Assembly (NCBI GenBank): GCA_032716605.1
Contig: JAVRFV010002311.1
Coordinates: forward strand, 3,201,572-3,265,571
Direction: 5' to 3'
DNA from: Paralithodes platypus
Taxonomy: Eukaryota; Arthropoda; Malacostraca; Decapoda; Lithodidae
DNA length: 64,000 nucleotides
Shown: positions 1-10,055 of the stretch, piece by piece
Numbering within the stretch: the first letter of the stretch is position 1
Layout of the letters: each line of letters starts with the position of its first letter
Notes under the pieces: model-generated
The model's database searches: none
What the model saw: only the letters and a program-made list of their open reading frames with translations
Told to the model about the DNA's origin: nothing
Translations under genes and position numbers: made by a program

Positions 1-245
1 TGATTTCCCTAATTGCAAAGCCATATAGGCCTAACCAGATTTATCGAAAACGTAGCACTTATTTAAATCATATATATCCAGTAACATAGACCTAGTACAT
101 TGGATACAAGCCTAGTCCACACCTAATGCCTACAATGTGTCCGTAGTACCTAGTAGGCCTACGTGGGATACAACATGGCGGTTGGGCCGGCGCCCATTTA
201 GTAGCCTACCGGTATTCGGCCGTATCTGTAAATACGAATGCGAGT

Positions 246-351
246 CACTTCGAGCGAATTCCTGATCGAGCGGATGCACAATCTAACCTTATTAACCTAA
301 CTTCACCTAACCTAAATGCGCCTCCGCTCGAATATGAATTCGCTCGAAGTG
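246..351. repeat. Foldback element with 29-bp inverted arms
   Basis: The arm at 246-274 (starting CACTTCGAGCGAATTC) recurs as an imperfect reverse complement at 323-351, with about three mismatches counted by eye. The roughly 48-bp loop is rich in CCTAA-like words. The size and shape are those of a tiny inverted-repeat element or hairpin. No target-site duplication could be assigned, so calling it a transposon is inference. Confidence 0.6.
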
Positions 352-524
352 TCCAGTACCGTAAATACTACCGCAACTACGAATCTTGTTTCTGAGACCT
401 AGTATATTAACCTAACCAAACGACAGAGAAACGACAGAGATGGGCAGGTGGAGTGGACTAAAAAGCTGGTGGACAGATCTCGGGAGACAGGTGAAAATGG
501 CGTGTGTACGAATCGGTGCCGTCT

Positions 525-660
525 ATAGGAAGGTATTGACAACCAAATTCCATTTTAGTACCATATATTTTTATTAGGTTTTGCCGAGGCTTAAAACACA
601 TTTTCATATTATGTTTAGAGCATATAAAATCCATATTTGTTTTCAAATAGGCCTATTGCA
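525..660 (+). repeat. Dispersed repeat family A, single copy
   Basis: This stretch, with the core words TTAGTACCATA, ATTAGGTTTTGCCGAGG and TTTAGAGCATATA, matches sequence at 1876-2140 and at 44752-45375 with scattered differences. It has no coding potential. It is an old interspersed repeat of unknown class. Confidence 0.6.
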
Positions 661-979
661 AAATAAGGAAAATTTTTATTTTAACCCTCCAGCCCCGGCT
701 ATGTATTATATATATATTCCTCGAAACCCGGGTGTTTTGGCCGAAAAACGTCTAGGCTAGGCTATATTTGTTAATCAGACTGCTTCCCGCATTCCCACGC
801 ATCCCCAAGCGTTGCTGTGTTATTTACCTGTAGAATGGCATTAAGTAGAGCTCTCTAAGTCAACTGGTTGAGCTGTGATGATGATTTCGGTAGCATTCAA
901 GGAGACTACTGCAGGACTCTTCTTCTTCTTCTTCTTACCTGGTATAGACTATCCTAGTGTTTACTAGCCTATACCACTT

Positions 980-1238
980 GGAAAGGACATTAGCCTAACC
1001 TAACAACCTTACCTAACCTATCCTAGTAAATTATAGGTGGGGGCTGCCACCCCCACACCCCCGCTTTGACTTAGATTTTTGGAGTATTTGTCTGTGAAGT
1101 GGGTATTTTTCAATTTGTTGATAACGAAAATCCTCCATGCGGAATATATGGAGAAAAATATGGCGAATCTATTGGTGCTAATTTTCCCTAATAAATTGTT
1201 TCTCATAACGTCGCACTAGTGTCCTTGAATATTATCAT
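980..1238 (+). repeat. Dispersed repeat family B, copy 1
   Basis: The first part (about 980-1064) has CCTAACC words followed by GGTGGGGGCTGCC and a C-rich end, and recurs at 1670-1740. The second part (about 1105-1238, with TCCTCCATGCGGA and CCCTAATAAATTGTTTCT) recurs at 43630-43772. No protein motif was seen. The two parts are shared with different loci, so this may be a composite of two repeats. Confidence 0.55.
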
Positions 1239-1437
1239 GATTTCATTGGAGATAACTTTATGGCCAAAACAGCCACTTTACACTACTTTTCGATACTTAA
1301 CAACATACAGGCACACACGAACAAGCGACGCTCTCCTTCTTGTGGCCGGAGATGCGGGGCGTCGGTCCAGCCGGCTGTTGTTTACATGCGTCGGACCGAC
1401 GCCTCGCACACGAAGCTCACAGGCTTTCAACCCACTG

Positions 1438-1502
1438 GGCGTTCAAGAGCCCTTCCGGGTACCTGTTATATGCTTTTTTATGGGCGTTCAAGAGCCCTTC
1501 CG
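1438..1502 (+). repeat. Short direct duplication, 21-bp unit
   Basis: A 21-base word beginning GGGCGTTCAAGAGCCC occurs at 1438-1458 and again at 1482-1502, 44 bases apart. No function is evident. A GGGTTAA string follows at about 1511, which may be one end of a TTAA-type element whose other end was not found. Confidence 0.6.
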
Positions 1503-1669
1503 TGGTGAGAGGGTTAATACCACAAATTTTCAGAGTGTTTTTTATAAACAAAATTGGTCATTTGCATCAATATATAGTGTTTGTAATTAATTAGAAATCT
1601 CGGGAAAACCTATTTTCCCCAGTAGGCCTATCGATCGATGTTGAGACACACTCGCTCCCCGATAGTGAT

Positions 1670-1740
1670 TTGAAAAGGCATTAGCCTAACCTAACCTAAC
1701 CTAGTATTATGGGTGGGGGCTGCCGCCCTCACACCCCCGC
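1670..1740 (+). repeat. Dispersed repeat family B, partial copy
   Basis: This stretch matches about 980-1064: a GGCATTAGCCTAACC start, then a GTGGGGGCTGCC and CACACCCCCGC segment. Downstream sequence differs from copy 1, so only the first part of family B is present. Confidence 0.55.
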
Positions 1741-1875
1741 TGGTTGAGTACTTAATAACAAAAATAAAAAATTGGCTGTCGATTATACGAAGGTGAAAGA
1801 AAAGTCGATGAAGTCTAGGCCTATGGTGTTTACTCTGCAATCTTCAGCTTGATTGTACATTAATAACGGGAAAGT

Positions 1876-2140
1876 ACCAACCTTGTTACGAAAATTAAAT
1901 TTTAGCCTAGCCTAGGTACCATACTTTTATATTAGGTTTTTCCAAGGGTTTAACACATTTTCATATGATCTTTAGAGCTGTCGATAACTGGAAGTACGGT
2001 ACCGTATCAACAACCTTGTTACGAAAAATAAATGTTAGTACCATACTTTTTTATTAGGTTTTGCCGAGGGTTAAAACAAATTTTCTTATGATCTTTAGAG
2101 CATATAGATTCAATATTTATCTTGAAATATATCAATAAAA
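1876..2140 (+). repeat. Dispersed repeat family A, head-to-tail dimer
   Basis: Two related units follow one another (about 1876-1990 and 2010-2140), each with an ACCTTGTTACGAAAA start and an ATTAGGTTTT core, joined by a linker containing CTGTCGATAACTGGAAGTAC. The same dimer with the same linker occurs at 44752-45375, where it is split by a 438-bp insertion. This copy shows what the uninterrupted site looks like. The Tigger-like element begins just after the second unit. Confidence 0.65.
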
Positions 2141-2149
2141 TTTATGGTA

Positions 2150-2879
2150 CAGTCAGGACCCCCAATTCGCGAGAATAGGGGTGACAGAAGGCATCGCGTA
2201 TTGTGGAACTAACTTTAAATGGGAATAATTAGATTGGGTGACATCTCTCAATTATGGCCTATTTTCGACATTTTTGGCCCTATTTTCGACATTTTTGGCT
2301 CTACAGTACAGTCTATAGCCTATCTTATATATAAGAAGAACAATGAATACAAATATGAAACCATACCTTAAAATTAGTAGTAGATAGGCTAGGACTAGGA
2401 CCGTAGGACTTCACGATTTTCTCCAACTTCTCCCTCCCTGACCAAATCGTACGAACAGTTTACTCTGACAAGCCTATTGCACAGTTTTCTTCTCCTTTTT
2501 TCTTGCGATCCAACACTTCCACCTTCATTTTGTGTGTTATCTTCTTATATTGGCGTGGCATGGCGAAAAAAGTGGCAGGCACTACAAACGTTTGGTCACT
2601 CCGCACGGCTATGAGCGCTTGAGCGGGACTGTGGGAGGGAGGGTAAGCGGGAGGGAAGGCAGGCGTATGCCCGTCTTCTTCTCTTTTCGGAGCTCCTCCT
2701 GGGCCTCGCGAAACGTAGACGTGCTCGCGTATCAAGCGGGAATAGCGGATTTGGCCCCTTCTTAGCTCTCGATTCGTGTATTGTGGTACCACCTCGCGTA
2801 ATTAATGTTATTTTCGAGGGGTAACTCGTGTATTAGGGTTTTCGCACATTGTGGAATCGTGTATTGGGGGTCCTGACTG
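2150..2879 (-). mobile_element. Tigger/pogo-type DNA transposon remnant, 730 bp
   Basis: The two ends carry a perfect 17-bp terminal inverted repeat (CAGTCAGGACCCCCAAT), and the element is flanked by TA on each side (2148-2149 and 2880-2881). TA duplication with CAG-starting ends is typical of the Tc1/mariner superfamily. On the minus strand it encodes the start of a protein like the CENPB-type DNA-binding domain of pogo/Tigger transposases. At 730 bp it is far shorter than an autonomous Tigger element (usually over 2 kb), so it is an internally deleted, non-autonomous copy. Confidence 0.85.
2396..2561 (-). pseudogene. Tigger-like transposase N-terminal fragment
   Basis: Starting at the ATG at 2559-2561, the minus strand reads MPRQYKKITHKMKVEVLDRK and continues through a Lys/Glu-rich stretch and NCAIGLSE. 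This is the helix-turn-helix start expected of CENPB-type pogo/Tigger transposases. A TAA stop at 2460-2462 interrupts the frame, but the same frame resumes with TVRTIW and a Lys/Glu-rich stretch. About 55 codons are recognisable, the DDE catalytic core is missing, and no active protein is expected. A longer in-frame ATG at 2792 exists, but the family motif begins at 2561. Confidence 0.75.
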
Positions 2880-3541
2880 TATTAAAATAACATTGAACCC
2901 AAAATAATTGGTGACCAACTTATTAGTTATACTCTAAAGTCTACTTACTACTAATAATATTAACCCATTACTAGGCTAAACAGAATAGCGACAAAATACG
3001 GGTAGCCTAGTAGCCTAGGCCTAGCCTATTAACGGAATTATCGGATTTTTTTTATGTGCTTAGCCTAATATTATTAGAACAATGAGACAAATGATGACCG
3101 CTTAGGATAGCGAGACATTCGAGTTTTGCGGACTTTTTGACAGTCTGCCTCAGTCCCCAGGCCAATCGAGGGATTTTTTTGGTTAGGCAGCCAAACTGGT
3201 ATGAATTTTGAAATTTTCTCTTAGCCTGCTATGACTAAAAAGATTTGACCTAGCCTATGCACAGCACCATCAAAATTAGCCGCTTTTAAGTTTAGGCTAG
3301 GATAAAATAAGCAAGACACAAAATTAGTAGGCCTAGGTAGGGCTAAAAAAATATCACTGAGCGCAGTGAGCGACCTTGAGTGCTGGATGGATAAGGGCCC
3401 CATCAGTCCAGAGTAGTCCTATAATAATATAGCCTAGGCCTATAGATGTAATAATAATTAATAGTAATTATTAAAAGGCACTACTAGGCCTTATAACAAG
3501 AAATTACATGTGTTTAGCTAGCTAGCTGGGAGGACCGTCCC

Positions 3542-4334
3542 TGTGGTAAACTATCAATGGAAGTTAAATATTACTAAGCTATAATGAATCAAATAAAATC
3601 AATCTAAATGAATACTCTATATCTAAATTGAATTCAATCTGAAACAAGCTAATTTATATCCAAAGGTCTCACATAATAAATGTATATAATTATAGGGTAA
3701 GGTTATAAGGGTTAATATTAGCCAGGAATTAACTCACCAATAGTTCCACGTGGCAATGAGGCAAGGGAGAACGTTTTACCCAATATGGTGGTGGACAATG
3801 GGGAACGAGACTTCGGTCCCAAGACACGAGTCAAGTTAAAGAAAGAATAAATGATTACATGGGAATGGACATGAATAATATGCTTATCTATCAGTCAGTC
3901 ATGATGTCGATGAGAGCGTCGTGATGGTGTAGCTGTGTGTATTGCTGTATGTGTATTGTGATTAGAGGCACAAAAGCACGATCAACTGAGGGCGGAAAAT
4001 TAGATGTTAACTGGTTGGTGTTCGTGAAGGCTCTGACGTACCTCAAAAGCACACCTTGCTGCCTTGGCAAACCGCCAGGAGCCCAAATTATCGTACCGCA
4101 TTTAGGTTGCTCTATACGATAAATTATATTAATATATACGATAAATTCATATATACTACATAAGACCATGGCAATATTGCTTAATAGCATATTAGGCCTT
4201 TTATAACTTAACTTATTTACAATCTTATAATATACGATCTACTCGTCCTACGTCGTGCTGTAGGAGAGATCGTGACGTCACAGAGACATACAAGATCACA
4301 AAAGAGTCATATTCTATCGTATTTATACGATACA
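3542..4334 (-). repeat. BEL/Pao 3' LTR (793 bp)
   Basis: On the plus strand it starts TGTGGTAAAC and ends CGATACA, so the LTR has TG and CA termini in either orientation. It is the 3' LTR because the gene lies on the minus strand and the polypurine tract abuts it at 4335. Compared with the other LTR it carries extra bases of 2, 1, 4 and 14 plus the terminal CA, which account for the whole 23-bp length difference. The promoter-side end contains an 18-bp palindromic word (TATCGTAT and ATACGATA around AA). Confidence 0.92.
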
Positions 4335-4342
4335 CTCCCCCC
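4335..4342 (-). promoter_or_regulatory. Polypurine tract of BEL/Pao element
   Basis: On the minus strand GGGGGGAG lies immediately before the 3' LTR start TGTATCG. This is where plus-strand DNA synthesis would be primed in LTR retrotransposons. It lies about 30 bases after the gag-pol stop codon. Confidence 0.75.
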
Positions 4343-4371
4343 ACAAAAAAGACCTGAACCCCACCTTAAAC

Positions 4372-7300
4372 CTAAAGTTGCCCAGAGGCTATCTTCTGAC
4401 GCCACAAGTCGACAGCGCCAGCAGCAGCGCGTCTGGGACGCGTCCCGGTCCGAGAATGATCACCATCAGTATGAGGTGAGTCGTTCCTTTGAGAATCCTC
4501 GGACCCAGCAATAACAGGTGGAGCCTCAGATTGCAATGCGGAATCGAGCTCCAAAGCGTACAAACGTGCGATAGGACGAACAGTAGTTCCAGTGGCTGTC
4601 TTTAATAGCGCCACCCGCTCTACAGAGTCTGCCCCCTTGTATACCTCCAATACGCGGCCTAATTTCCAGTATAAACGAGGACTATCTTCTTTAATTAAAA
4701 CAACTTCACCAACTGTAGGTGCCGTTGGTCTACCAGAGGGAGTAACACTCCTTTCCCTCAATGCTAGCAGATATTCACTAATCCACCGTTTCCTAAAATC
4801 CTCGATTATCCTGGATATATACTGGTATCTCTTAGACACCGCTACCGCAGAGTACAACGAGGGATCCTCTAACTCTACTATGGATTGGAAATCAGATGGA
4901 AACGCAGTCAATGGTTTTCCATATAGCAAGTGAGCTGGCGTTAATGGTAGTGGTTCTTGCAGGTCGGTGTACACATATGTAAGCGGGCGATCATTCACGA
5001 CTGCCTCTATCTCTGTGAGGACTGTCGTCAACTCACTCTTCTTTAATAGAGCACGTCCTACAACCGCTCTGAGTCCTGACTTTACTATGCCGACACACCG
5101 TTCCCACATTCCACCAAACCAAGGTGCCTTAACTGGAATGAACCTCCATTCGCATTTCTCTCCCAAAAAAGTGATGATAGTAGGATCACTACTCATATCC
5201 TTTAGATATTTTGATGCTTGGACATAAGTGGGAGCATTGTCGCTAAGAATGAGTTGAGGGAATGAACGACGGGCACAAAACCGTCTAAACGCCAGCATAA
5301 ATTCTTCGCTAGACATATTATCACATAGTTCTAGGTGTACCGCTCGAGACGTCGCACAGGTAAACAATAATATATAAACCTTCTCATGCTCCCTCGTCTT
5401 CAATGCCCCTGTGTAATCTAATCCTACCGCTTGGAAAGGTTCTACGTGCTTTACACGGCATTCAGGTAGAGGTGGAGCTGGTCCAGTTGCATATGGTTTA
5501 CCCTTTAGTCTCTGGCATATTACACACTTTCTCACTACGCGTCGAGCTACTTGTCGAACTCTGGGTATCCACCATGTGAGACGTAAATTTGATATAATAT
5601 GACATACCCCGTAGTGTTTTACTTCCCTATGTGCACGTATGATCAATAGATCAGTAACGTGATGTCTTGTTGGCATAAGTATAGGTCGGTTTGTGCCGTC
5701 TGGTACACCCGACCACTTCAGGCGACCCTCACACCTGATGAGGCCATTGTCTAGGTGCAACCTTAGTTGACGCACTATATTAGGCATTAATGTCTTATTC
5801 GAGCCTTTCAAGGATTCTAATTCATTGGAAAAGGTTTCTACTTGAACCCATTTGATCAAAGTTACTTCAGCTGCTTTAAATTCACGAGCATCAATGTTGT
5901 GACCCCTGTTGCAGAGTTGGCCCGTTACTTTAAGCTTGAGATTGGATACATATCGCACCACCCAAGCTACAACTCTGACTAGTTTATTATAGTCACCGAA
6001 TCTTGCCCACTTTATGATAGGACCCGGTGGCTCATTTGGTTGGGCTGTAACTGCCACTGTTTCCAGTGGCAGAAGTCCCTCACCAACAGCATGCCATATC
6101 GTCCATTCACTTTCATGGAGCAGCCACTTTGGACCCTGCCACCACAATTCGGACTTCAATAACTGGCTAGCCGTTATACCCCTAGTTATGAGATCACTAG
6201 GGTTTTCCTTTGTATTTACATAATGATAAGCAACGTCTGGCAAAAGGGCTCTAATCTCATCTACCCTATTCCGCACATAAACTGGCAGAGACTTCTTGCT
6301 ATGTATCCAGTTGAGTGCGACCTGGCTATCGCACCATACATGAACGATTTCAATATTTAATTCGCTCTCGTATGCTGCGCGTACATGTTGCACCAGACGT
6401 GCTAATAGCAGCATGGCAGTCAATTCCATTTTAGGGATAGTTACCTTTTTAACCGGGGCTACTTTGGCCCGGGCTGTAACTAAATGTGCCCCAAATGAAG
6501 TAACAACATATATGGCTACCCCGTATGCCGTGGCGCTAGCATCGCAAAACGTGTGTAATGTAACGTCACCGAACGCCGCCACTTTACGAGGTATAGGTTT
6601 AGTACATAGGATGGCATATTCATTCAACAACAATGTCCCTTGGTCATTCAGGTCCTCGGGCAAACTGTCATCCCATCCTATTTTACGTCTCCAAACTTCC
6701 TGCATTAGAATCCTAGCTCTTATGGTAACAGGTAATGCTAGACCCAAAGGATCAAAAAATTGCGCAACTTTGCTCAACAGACTTCTTTTTGTGTGCGCTC
6801 CTGTCTGCTGAGCAAAAGACCTTGTTTGAAAAGTTAGTATGTCATGTTTAGGTTGCCAGATCATCCCCAAATTTCTGGACTTTTCCTGGTTAAGAGATGC
6901 CGTACCATCCACCTGTATTAAACTCTGAAGATCTTCACTATTAGTAACCCACTCGCGGAGAAATAGATGTGCATCCGCAAACAATCTGCGTGCTTGCCAG
7001 TATGCATACAACAAATCATCTTGACTATCGCTAGTACCCTGCAAATTGTCAATGTATAATCTGCGAGATAGTTTACTTGTGTCCTCATGAGTGTCAGCTA
7101 GATGTTTTCTGATTGTGGCATTTAACAAAAACTGCGAGCAAGTGGCCCCAAAGAGTACAACCTGAAAACGGTATATTATGATGGGACTTTCAGAGTCGCT
7201 AATGTCGCTGAACCAAAGAAAGCGGGTAACATCTCTATCTTCCTCCTTTAGCTTGACCATCAAGAATGCCTTCTCGATGTCACTGGTATAGGCATACTTT

Positions 7301-9696
7301 CCCAGCCTAAACCGCAATAGATGTTGGGACAGGTCCGACACCATGGACGGACCTGTCAACAGGCAGTCATTCAGACTGGGTTGTTGACCTTGGTGGGCAG
7401 AACAGTCATACACCACCCGTATTGGTGTGGTGACGCTGTCTTTCTTTACCCCATGATGGGCCAGATAGTGAACCCTACCCTTCTTACACGGTTCCCTGAC
7501 ATCGACTCTCTCTATAAAACCCCTATCCTCATAACTCCGAAATACATCGTCATACGCCTGGCGCGTGCTCGGTTCGTTAGACAATTTCCGCTGCAATGCG
7601 CGCAAGCGACCTAATGCCAAACCATAGTTGGTAGGCAGGCTTATCTCACTGTTCTTCCAGGGTAAACTAACTTTATATTGCTTGTCTGAGGCACAGTAGC
7701 ACACAGACTCGTCAAACCTTTGTAGCGCAACTTCCGAGTCATAATCAGTCTCCATAGGATTAATGCCTATGTGATCCAATCTCCACAGTCGTTCCAGGTC
7801 GAACTCGGCAGCCATCTTAGGGTCACTAGGTTGGGAATCCTCCCTTCCCAACTCCTCTGCCGCGGTTACATTGACTCTATATATCGAGACCGTGTCGACC
7901 AGGACCTTTGACTGTGTAGTATGCACCTTTCCGCTCATGCAGTATCCAAATTTAGTGGGGATTAAAATTACACCACACATCTTTTTAAATCCAGGGTATA
8001 CTACTTCATAATAATGATCCACACCAAGTAGAACATGCACCTCACTCTGATTTCCCATGGGATCTGACAAGTTAACCCCTTTGCTACGTAATGCGTGTTC
8101 CACCTTCTTCACACCCACAGATACATATTCTGGTAGGGTGTCTACTACGATACAAGTCATAAAGTACCGGTTTTTACGATAGAAATATGAAATCTCCGCT
8201 ATCTCGTAGTCTTGTTTATCAGTAACCCCTGTGAAGCCCTGTAATCGAAGAGTCTCAGCCCCTACGATTCGGTGCTTCAGTCCCACTAGTACGGACCTCT
8301 TTATAAAGGAACGTTGAGACCCTTGATCTAGAAGTACCCGACAAACTTTGTTACTGTCATTACCTTCCATGGGAATCTGTATTGTGGGCAATATAGTGGT
8401 GTCTTGCGTGCTACCTAGTGCCACAGTTGTAGTACCCTCATTTTTGACGTCTTTGACTTTATCTGCAGTAGGACACAACTTATCAAAGTGATGTCCTTTG
8501 CAGTGGCGACAGGGCCTTAAGTATGTAGCAGTACATTGTCCCTGCTTACCATGTTCCCCACTTAGACAACCCACACATAGCTTCAATCTTTTCGCCTGTG
8601 CTAGTTTTGTCTCATTTGTTGGGTATTTTACGCAGAAACTCCATTTATGTTTGTTGTTACATAGCTTACATAGAATCTGAGCAGGTTTCTTATACACACC
8701 CTCTTTCTTTTCTTTAGTCCCCACTGTCATGCTTATTGTTCCCCTCTTCTCCACATTCTCACTCCCTCCCGACACATACATTCTCCCTTTGTTCAACTGT
8801 AGATTATTGATCTCCTTACTGAACTGAGTTTTGAACTCCCCCAGCTCAAATGATCTTACCTTATCAAGTATTGCCATAGGAAGCTTCTGACGCAAGATAA
8901 TGACTATCATTTCCTGCGTGGTAAGCCCTAGGGTATCTAGCGATCGAGTATGGCACTCCATATTTGCCCTGAAGTTTGTCAACTCATCAACCTTATACTG
9001 TGGTTCTGCGAGCCCCAACAAGGCAACGACATGGGCCATCTTCAACTGCTCTCTATCCCCGTATGTGGACTCTAATAAGTGTACCGCTTCAAGATAACTA
9101 CCACCTACTACTGCAAAACCCTCTATTAAATGTAAGGCCTCTCCTTCCATTTGTCCTTTCAGATAGTGAAACTTGCGGACATTATCCAAAGAGGATTCAT
9201 GAACCGTAGATCGAAATACGTCCCAGAAAGCTAACCACTCGGTCAACTTGCCCCCAAATGTAGGAAGATTGAGCTTTGGGAGGTGTACAGTATGTTTTGG
9301 GTCAGCCCTTCTATGGGCCTCATTATCGCCTCCCTTCTTACTCGCGATTGCACGCTGTAATAGGTACTTCGCTCTAAAGACAGGTTCGTCATAGAGGGCG
9401 CGATTATCACACTCTGTAACAATCTCTTCCTCCTCTGTCATGGCAGCCACAATCACCTCACTCAGAGCCGTAATACGACCGTGGGTAACCTGGACGTTTT
9501 CTAATCTAGCCTCCAATTCCTCTAGTTCAGCAGTAGTGATGAAAGTGTTGACGTCCACTATTAGCCTATTTATTACTCCCCGAAGTCCCGCCCTTTGATT
9601 TTTAGGGGCTTTGTTCAGCACCCCACTAGGCGGTGTCTCTTTACCGTTTTTATCCATTTTGCTTGCGAGCCTATAGGCTATGTATCTAAATATCAC
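4372..9696 (-). CDS. BEL/Pao gag-pol polyprotein, 1774 aa
   Basis: This single frame encodes the retrotransposon polyprotein. The Gag part has an acidic coiled-coil-like N-terminus (about residues 50-95), a DUF1759-type segment (about 140-290, with LPTFGGKLTEWLAFWDVF) and three Cys/His clusters (about 343, 374 and 395). The protease (DUF1758 type) has the site LLDQGSQ near 455. The reverse transcriptase has Asp806 in TSDIEKAF, but its catalytic box reads YIDNL with Asp883-Asn884, where the family has two Asp. RNase H has Asp1052, Glu1091 and Asp1123. Integrase has a His/Cys zinc segment (about 1340-1395), then Asp1427, Asp1486 and Glu1532, followed by a DUF5641-like tail (about 1610-1700). 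A second Met at residue 14 (codon 9655-9657) may be the real start. The frame is fully open, so the Asn884 change is the only obvious lesion. Confidence 0.93.
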   Translation of the reverse strand: MIFRYIAYRLASKMDKNGKETPPSGVLNKAPKNQRAGLRGVINRLIVDVNTFITTAELEELEARLENVQVTHGRITALSEVIVAAMTEEEEIVTECDNRALYDEPVFRAKYLLQRAIASKKGGDNEAHRRADPKHTVHLPKLNLPTFGGKLTEWLAFWDVFRSTVHESSLDNVRKFHYLKGQMEGEALHLIEGFAVVGGSYLEAVHLLESTYGDREQLKMAHVVALLGLAEPQYKVDELTNFRANMECHTRSLDTLGLTTQEMIVIILRQKLPMAILDKVRSFELGEFKTQFSKEINNLQLNKGRMYVSGGSENVEKRGTISMTVGTKEKKEGVYKKPAQILCKLCNNKHKWSFCVKYPTNETKLAQAKRLKLCVGCLSGEHGKQGQCTATYLRPCRHCKGHHFDKLCPTADKVKDVKNEGTTTVALGSTQDTTILPTIQIPMEGNDSNKVCRVLLDQGSQRSFIKRSVLVGLKHRIVGAETLRLQGFTGVTDKQDYEIAEISYFYRKNRYFMTCIVVDTLPEYVSVGVKKVEHALRSKGVNLSDPMGNQSEVHVLLGVDHYYEVVYPGFKKMCGVILIPTKFGYCMSGKVHTTQSKVLVDTVSIYRVNVTAAEELGREDSQPSDPKMAAEFDLERLWRLDHIGINPMETDYDSEVALQRFDESVCYCASDKQYKVSLPWKNSEISLPTNYGLALGRLRALQRKLSNEPSTRQAYDDVFRSYEDRGFIERVDVREPCKKGRVHYLAHHGVKKDSVTTPIRVVYDCSAHQGQQPSLNDCLLTGPSMVSDLSQHLLRFRLGKYAYTSDIEKAFLMVKLKEEDRDVTRFLWFSDISDSESPIIIYRFQVVLFGATCSQFLLNATIRKHLADTHEDTSKLSRRLYIDNLQGTSDSQDDLLYAYWQARRLFADAHLFLREWVTNSEDLQSLIQVDGTASLNQEKSRNLGMIWQPKHDILTFQTRSFAQQTGAHTKRSLLSKVAQFFDPLGLALPVTIRARILMQEVWRRKIGWDDSLPEDLNDQGTLLLNEYAILCTKPIPRKVAAFGDVTLHTFCDASATAYGVAIYVVTSFGAHLVTARAKVAPVKKVTIPKMELTAMLLLARLVQHVRAAYESELNIEIVHVWCDSQVALNWIHSKKSLPVYVRNRVDEIRALLPDVAYHYVNTKENPSDLITRGITASQLLKSELWWQGPKWLLHESEWTIWHAVGEGLLPLETVAVTAQPNEPPGPIIKWARFGDYNKLVRVVAWVVRYVSNLKLKVTGQLCNRGHNIDAREFKAAEVTLIKWVQVETFSNELESLKGSNKTLMPNIVRQLRLHLDNGLIRCEGRLKWSGVPDGTNRPILMPTRHHVTDLLIIRAHREVKHYGVCHIISNLRLTWWIPRVRQVARRVVRKCVICQRLKGKPYATGPAPPLPECRVKHVEPFQAVGLDYTGALKTREHEKVYILLFTCATSRAVHLELCDNMSSEEFMLAFRRFCARRSFPQLILSDNAPTYVQASKYLKDMSSDPTIITFLGEKCEWRFIPVKAPWFGGMWERCVGIVKSGLRAVVGRALLKKSELTTVLTEIEAVVNDRPLTYVYTDLQEPLPLTPAHLLYGKPLTAFPSDFQSIVELEDPSLYSAVAVSKRYQYISRIIEDFRKRWISEYLLALRERSVTPSGRPTAPTVGEVVLIKEDSPRLYWKLGRVLEVYKGADSVERVALLKTATGTTVRPIARLYALELDSALQSEAPPVIAGSEDSQRNDSPHTDGDHSRTGTRPRRAAAGAVDLWRQKIASGQL

Positions 9697-10055
9697 GTTA
9701 CAAAAACAACGGCCAAATAATAGGCTACTTAAGAGACGCCAACCGGCGGACTTCTATGTTATGGAGAAAAAATAGTACACTATATAGCAATACCTACTAA
9801 TGGATCATATTGAACAAGAAAAAATGTTAGGTCAGGTCATATGTCACAGGAAGAAAAGAAATTATTGGGGAAAGACGATGGGTGGGAAGCAGGACTTGGG
9901 CAGGTGCAACGATGTGACCCTGCATTCCGGCTCTAACCATCGCTTGGCTAGCCTTGCCAGTTTACCATAGAGTTGTTCCTGCATCCTGTTATATGTCCCC
10001 TTGTTCATTGCCTTAAATCCCTTACTGGTAGCTAATTCCCGGGTCTGGGCACCAA
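9697..10055 (-). other. BEL/Pao 5' leader
   Basis: This is the untranslated stretch between the 5' LTR and the gag-pol start. It begins with the primer-binding site. A 69-codon open frame across it (9862-10071) overlaps the primer-binding site and LTR and is not considered real. Confidence 0.7.
10037..10054 (-). promoter_or_regulatory. Primer-binding site
   Basis: One base inside the 5' LTR, the minus strand reads TGGTGCCCAGACCCGGGA. It starts with TGG, the complement of the CCA tail of a tRNA, as required for minus-strand priming. The primer would end GGGCACCA. The tRNA species cannot be named without a tRNA set from this genome. Confidence 0.75.

Larger units (their letters stand above)
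1..3541. other. Noncoding repeat-rich region
   Basis: No convincing host gene is visible. Open frames here are short (under about 125 codons) and lack recognisable motifs, apart from the transposase remnant listed separately. The stretch holds dispersed repeats, short CCTAA-type telomere-like tracts (near 285-315, 990-1020 and 1683-1702), a TCT microsatellite near 918-938, and eight copies of the octamer TAGGCCTA. Near 682-702 the string TTAACCCTCCAGCCCCGGC resembles the end of the TTAA-flanked element at 44813-45250, so it may be a solo end of that family. From about 2882 to 3541 nothing but AT-rich unique-looking sequence was seen. Confidence 0.7.

Noticed and set aside
1219..1594. Overlapping 82-123 codon open frames
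   Set aside because: Three frames overlap the same DNA, the region contains a short duplication and dispersed repeats, and no motif is recognisable.
10037..10054. Naming the tRNA primer of the BEL/Pao element
   Set aside because: The site is clear, but matching it to a tRNA needs this genome's tRNA set, and no confident match could be made from memory.
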